Assembly (NCBI GenBank): GCA_009663005.1
Contig: CM018900.1
Coordinates: 11,843,997 to 11,853,996, forward strand
Source of the DNA: Actinidia chinensis
Lineage: Eukaryota; Streptophyta; Magnoliopsida; Ericales; Actinidiaceae
DNA length: 10,000 nucleotides
Direction of reading: 5' to 3'
The translations under genes were made by a program, and so were the position numbers. Below, piece by piece: positions 7,245 through 10,000 of the stretch; the first letter of the stretch is position 1, and the number at the start of each line of letters is the position of its first letter. Below the pieces are notes generated by a model. That model was given only the letters and a program-made list of their open reading frames with translations. It was not told where the DNA came from and ran no database searches.

Positions 7245-8732
7245 CAGTGGTGGCTCTAAGAATTTTTCCTAATGGTGTCATGCAAAAATTTAAACACAAA
7301 TTCTAAAATAATCAAGTTGATTATCAAGAATTATCAAGTCTACTACAAAAAAATCAGATGGATAAAACTCGGCAAGACGTATCAATTGAAGTTGATTGAG
7401 GAAGACTCACGTAGCGTGTATCAGATTCGGTCGAACCGTCGAAGAGCTACTCTGCAACCACTCTGTTTGCAACTACTTGAGAATCTCAACTTAAGAATCT
7501 GAGATCTAGGTTTTGATTCTTTCAATTTCGAAGGAGGAGACCGTGAGAGGAGAGAGAGACAGAGAATAGCAGTGGTTTCTGAACAAAAGGTAAAAGCCAA
7601 AAGGTTAAGGAAGCTTTGACCATTTGTAAAAGATTTATGGAGAAATTACACTTTTTATCCTTACACTTTATTTAATTTTTACTTTACACTTCTTAGCCTT
7701 ATACTTTTTAACTTTACACTTTTTACCCTTATGGGTTCAACCGTTAAAAAATATATATATAATTTTTTTTTTTTAATATTTTTCAAAAGTCTGATGGGGT
7801 CAGCTGACCCCATCACCATGGCTCTGGCGCCGCCCCTGCCTCCGAGGTATTCTGTACTGGATTGCTCAGCTGTTTGGGTCTACTGTGGCTTGCTTGCTCC
7901 TTAAGTTCGCCACTTGGGGCTTGGTGAGTGTGGTTATGGAGTTGGTTATTTCAGTTACTTTACCGTTCATTTTTTAAAATACCCTTTTGTATTGCCTTAG
8001 TCTTATTTATTTCTTTAACCTGATTTTTAAAATATACCATGTAGTTAGTTAGGGTGGTAGTTTTCTATCAAAGTTAGATAGATTCTTTTTTTTCCTTATA
8101 ATCGGATGTCCAAGTCCGTTGTAAATGCAATGTTTTACCTAGTTGTGTTCGATCGTTGCAAATGCAATATTTTGAACCATTCATTACAAGTGTATCACAT
8201 CAAATTAATCAAATAATAGAAGATTCCTAATTCAAAGAAACGCGTAATTCATTTTTACTAATTCTTTCAATAAGCATTCATTTTATATCATTCGATTGCC
8301 AAGAAAATGTACAATTATTTTGCATATTTTCTAACCCAGCAACAAAAATCTGTGCAGACAACCTCTGCATTCTCTGTATCATCCGGTGTATCCGTGTGGA
8401 ACGCCTTCGTGCTAGAGATCGTGATGACCTTCGGGCTAGTCTACACAGTGTATGTGACCGCCATCGACTCGAGATCCAAGGGCAATGTCGGAATTATCGC
8501 ACCCATTGCAATTGGTTTTATTGTGGGAGCTAACATTCTTGTTGGTGGGGCCTTCGACGGTGCGTCCATGAACCCCGCGGTCTCATTTGGACCGGCCTTG
8601 GTCAGCTGGGACTGGACCAACCACTGGATCTACTGGGCCGGGCCTCTCATCAGGGTTGGGATTGCCGGGCTCATATATGAGCTCATCTTCATCTCGCACA
8701 CTCACGTGCCCTTGGCTAGCTCAGAGTTTTAA
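6938..8732 (+). CDS. TIP1: TIP1-type tonoplast aquaporin gene, split by a hAT element
   Basis: The encoded protein is a vacuolar-membrane water channel of the major intrinsic protein family, TIP1 subgroup, which conducts water and often urea or peroxide. The parts 6938-7240, 7843-7923 and 8358-8732 give 252 residues, the normal TIP length. Visible features are the N-terminal AEF..T signature (Glu26), first NPA at 85-87 (HVNPAV) and second NPA at 200-202 (SMNPAV). The TIP1 selectivity filter is His65, Ile188, Ala197 and Val203. Cys118 corresponds to the mercury-sensitive cysteine described for gamma-TIP. Six membrane helices fit. A 594-bp transposon sits between codons 101 and 102, and unspliced translation stops at 7304-7306 after 122 residues. 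Unusual residues at normally glycine positions (Trp126, Arg227, Val228) suggest relaxed selection. Identity as TIP is near certain; the exact subtype (TIP1;1, 1;2 or 1;3) and present function are not. Confidence 0.93.
7237..7244. repeat. 8-bp target-site duplication, left copy
   Basis: cctcctag, matching the right copy cctccgag (7839-7846) in 7 of 8 positions. Eight-bp duplications are the rule for hAT elements. The right copy preserves the family-conserved Leu-Arg codons (ctc cga), so the T at 7242 is probably a change made after insertion. Confidence 0.8.
7646..7731 (+). repeat. degenerate tandem repeats inside the hAT element
   Basis: About five imperfect copies of ttacactttttaycc, with starts near 7646, 7661, 7684, 7700 and 7714. 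Subterminal short repeats are common in hAT elements, where they can bind transposase; that role here is an inference. Confidence 0.6.
7792..7815. repeat. 24-bp perfect palindrome near the hAT right end
   Basis: The 12-base arm tgatggggtcag is followed directly by its exact reverse complement with no spacer. It lies 23 bp from the right terminus of the insert. Its central CAG (7801-7803) follows a poly-T tract and could act as a 3' splice site. Confidence 0.9.
7839..7846. repeat. 8-bp target-site duplication, right copy
   Basis: cctccgag, partner of 7237-7244. It carries the intact ctc-cga codons (Leu101-Arg102) expected in TIP1 proteins, so it represents the ancestral target sequence. Confidence 0.8.
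7839..7923 (+). CDS. TIP1: TIP1 coding exon 1, 3' part (after the insertion)
   Basis: From 7843 the frame reads [20 protein letters not shown] and ends KFATWGL at 7923. This supplies residues 102-128, most of them helix 3. Cys118 is the site equivalent to the mercury-sensitive cysteine of gamma-TIP. The exon ends in phase 0 before GTGAGT. Trp126 stands where TIP1 proteins usually have Gly (KFATGG), a change explained by a single G to T. This piece is too short to be found by frame length alone, but it restores exactly the residues missing between the two longer segments. Confidence 0.92.
7924..8357 (+). other. TIP1: TIP1 intron, 434 bp
   Basis: Starts GTGAGT and ends TGTGCAG, inserted in phase 0 in the region encoding loop C, a position where TIP genes commonly carry an intron. 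It is AT- and T-rich as expected for a plant intron. The open frame continuing upstream from 8358 to 8307 is intron read-through, not coding sequence. Confidence 0.88.
8358..8732 (+). CDS. TIP1: TIP1 coding exon 2 (C-terminal half)
   Basis: Encodes residues 129-252 and the TAA stop. It begins [17 protein letters not shown] just after loop C. It contains helix 4 ([15 protein letters not shown], about 141-161), helix 5 ([15 protein letters not shown], about 172-190, with filter Ile188), half-helix E with GASMNPAV (NPA 200-202; Ala197 and Val203 of the filter), helix 6 (about 218-240) and a short tail ending SSEF. Arg227-Val228 replace two glycines of the usual GPLIGGG in helix 6, a charged residue in a normally small-residue stretch. 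DSRSKGN replaces the usual DPKKGN in loop D with one extra residue. No frameshift or stop is present. Confidence 0.95.
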   Translation, partial: TTSAFSVSSGVSVWNAFVLEIVMTFGLVYTVYVTAIDSRSKGNVGIIAPIAIGFIVGANILVGGAFDGASMNPAVSFGPALVSWDWTNHWIYWAGPLIRVGIAGLIYELIFISHTHVPLASSEF

Positions 8733-8970
8733 GCCCGCTCGAAAATACGGTTTACCTAGAATGAATTTTTACTTGAGAAGTTACCCGAACATGGAGTGTA
8801 TTATTTTTCTAGGTATGATGAGTATTATTATCGTTTTAAGTCCTATCAGCATTTCTATTTCTCGAGATAGTGAAGTGTGGTTGGTTGGTGTGAGGATGAA
8901 AAGCTTTTTCAATTTCAATTGTTTGTATTTCGTTTGAGATCTTTTCTATGTTCTATGTAATTTTTTTTTT
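8733..8970 (+). other. TIP1: probable 3' UTR and polyadenylation region of TIP1
   Basis: About 240 bp after the stop codon. The T/G-rich end (tttgtatttcgtttgag, then ttctatgtaa before a T run at 8961-8970) resembles plant far- and near-upstream poly(A) signals, which are degenerate. The exact cleavage site cannot be placed. Open frames here are read-through of other frames and not genes. Confidence 0.4.
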
Positions 8971-9279
8971 CAATTTGAATTTAAATTTAAATTTGAATTA
9001 GAATTAGTCACTATTGATTCAAGTGGACCCATCTTGTTTTTGAATTTTTGTCGTGAATGAGTCATTATTGTTTGTCTTTTTAGTTTGGCCGAAGAATTTC
9101 TACTTATATGAAATTAGACTTTTCTGACTTTGGGCCCACAACCTGCAGCAAATTTACATGTACAAATAAAACAGAAAACAAAATACAATGAGCTCGTGTG
9201 TGTGTATCATCAGGTAGGACACACAAGTAGAATTGGTTTTGTAATTTTCTTTGGTGTCATAATAAAAATGATTAGTTAC
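8971..9279. other. intergenic DNA with short A/T palindromic repeat
   Basis: Starts with a self-complementary run built on tttaaa units (8971-9000, with aatttgaattt at both ends in direct form). After that no gene, RNA or element boundary is visible. A short GT run (gtgtgtgtgt, about 9196) is present. Confidence 0.4.
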
Positions 9280-9740
9280 AATCTTCTCTCTTAAAGTATC
9301 AATTGAGTCTCAATTTAGCCCTTAAACAAATAAAATTGCCATATGAATTGTTAACCTATGTAATCGATTGCAATCAACCCCATTAGGCAACAAACGTCTA
9401 ATCTAGTGATGAAAAATGCCAAATAAATACCACATGTATGCCACCGTAATGGCATGTGACACCATCTTATAAACCAAAAATCCTAACCCATCCCCCATCG
9501 TAGCCCTGTGAGTGTCATGGCTCAAAAATAAATAATTCTTATTTTTCTTAAAAAAATCATTCTTAAGGAGAAAAAGTCGATTTTGCTCATATACAATCAA
9601 TGCGGATAGATCAACCAATTATAATCTTTAGCCGTTGTCGTCAATTTCAAGTTGCCTAAAATTATAGATAGCAAGTCCAAGTTTTAGAACCGCCACCTAG
9701 TTATAGGTCCTAAGAAAACATATCATATGTTGACTCCGTA
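9280..9740. other. dispersed-repeat-like DNA, no supported gene
   Basis: The phrase agtatcaattgagtctcaatttagccctt (split here: agtatcaattgag at 9296, tctcaatttagccctt after it) and the run through atcgattgcaatcaacccc read like a high-copy plant repeat. This is recalled wording, not a search result. A 71-codon minus-strand frame (9403-9618) has no recognisable domain and is not called. A small palindromic word, acatatcatatgt, lies near 9719. Confidence 0.3.
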
Positions 9741-10000
9741 GATAAGACTAGTCACAATATCTCTAACCCCCATCCCAAACTTCCTACTATGAAACCCTCA
9801 CCACAAAACCCATTGTAAAATTCATCCTCCACTCTAACCCCCATCACCCGCAACAATTTACGATGATGGTTATGGTTGTGTGGAGGTAGTCCTGATAGTG
9901 GCAAGCGTAGGGGAGGAGGGGGAGGATTAGGGCTGGGGAAGTGGAGAGTTTGGATTAGGAATAGGTTTTAGAAAAGTTAAGAATTAGGTTTAAGGTTAAG
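9741..10000. other. second C-rich to G-rich switch with G-quadruplex motif
   Basis: Positions 9760-9855 are C/A-rich and include a 14-bp direct repeat, ctctaacccccatc, at 9761-9774 and 9832-9845. From 9870 the + strand becomes G-rich. Positions 9910-9938 contain four G runs (4, 5, 3 and 4) with loops of 4, 7 and 2 bases, a canonical quadruplex motif. The last 30 bp contain degenerate ggttta/ggttaag words. The stretch is cut by the window end, so it may be part of a larger element. Confidence 0.45.

Larger units (their letters stand above)
7245..7838. mobile_element. non-autonomous hAT-like transposon inserted in TIP1 exon
   Basis: A 594-bp insert between codons 101 and 102 of the aquaporin. 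The left terminus is cagtggtggctcta and the reverse complement of the right terminus is caggggcggcgcca, agreeing in 10 of 14 positions. They fit the CAGNGGCGGNNCCA type of end known from plant hAT elements. It is flanked by an 8-bp duplication with one mismatch. No transposase frame exists inside; the 76-codon frame at 7272-7502 shows no hAT domain. Internal features are a GA-rich block (about 7530-7565), five imperfect ttacactttttacc-type repeats (7646-7731), an AT/poly-T tract (7745-7785) and a 24-bp perfect palindrome (7792-7815). It is therefore a MITE-sized derivative that needs a transposase supplied in trans. Orientation is arbitrary. Confidence 0.85.

Noticed and set aside
6919..7299. 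126-codon minus-strand open frame
   Set aside because: It is the antisense shadow of the GC-rich aquaporin exon 1 and lacks any recognisable motif.
7272..7502. 76-codon frame inside the hAT insert as a transposase remnant
   Set aside because: Lys/Asn-rich without hAT dimerisation or zinc-finger features; too short and likely chance.
8307..8357. Upstream extension of the exon 2 frame with an ATG at 8307
   Set aside because: It is intron sequence; the CAG acceptor at 8355-8357 and the family alignment put the exon start at 8358.
8587..8937. 116-codon + frame overlapping the end of TIP1
   Set aside because: It is an alternative frame of exon 2 with low-complexity Ser/Gly-rich translation; the correct frame is the aquaporin.
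9403..9618. 71-codon minus-strand frame
   Set aside because: Lies in repeat-like DNA, has no motif, and its length is within chance for this composition.

Overview
The window looks like nuclear DNA of a flowering plant. It is mostly AT-rich, repeat-laden intergenic sequence with one recognisable protein gene that has plant-type introns. No bacterial operon structure, rRNA, tRNA or CRISPR array is visible. The species cannot be told from the sequence; the protein resembles TIP1 aquaporins of dicots most.

The central feature is a TIP1-type tonoplast intrinsic protein (vacuolar aquaporin) gene on the + strand, 6938-8732. Every part of a 252-residue protein is present: codons 1-101 at 6938-7240, codons 102-128 at 7843-7923, a normal GT-AG intron at 7924-8357, and codons 129-252 plus stop at 8358-8732. 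Both NPA motifs and the His/Ile/Ala/Val selectivity-filter set are present. The first coding exon is split by a 594-bp insert (7245-7838) with CAG-GG-GGC terminal inverted repeats and a 7-of-8 matching 8-bp target duplication. These are the marks of a non-autonomous hAT-superfamily transposon. Read straight through, the insert ends the protein after 122 residues. However, frame-compatible cryptic splice sites in the insert could remove most of it, so whether the locus is a null allele or has gained a transposon-derived intron is open.

Left part (1-3000): low-complexity and repeat-like DNA, including a C-rich to G-rich switch near 1 kb, a 46-bp hairpin-bearing sequence present twice (1525-1652), and a chain of three exon-like segments (2038-2526) with good splice sites and matching phases but no recognised product. 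A diverged inverted repeat (2539-2873) adjoins that chain. Middle (3000-6700): AT-rich DNA without genes, holding a MITE-like element bounded by TTAGAG-type inverted ends (3014-3984), an exact-register 80-bp tandem duplication (4866-5025), a CT-rich tract and an A/T-rich foldback-like stretch. Right part (8970-10000): 3' flank, dispersed-repeat-like sequence, and a second C-rich to G-rich switch with a G-quadruplex motif.

The biology worth following is a vacuolar aquaporin gene recently hit by a small DNA transposon, with other amino-acid changes hinting at relaxed constraint.
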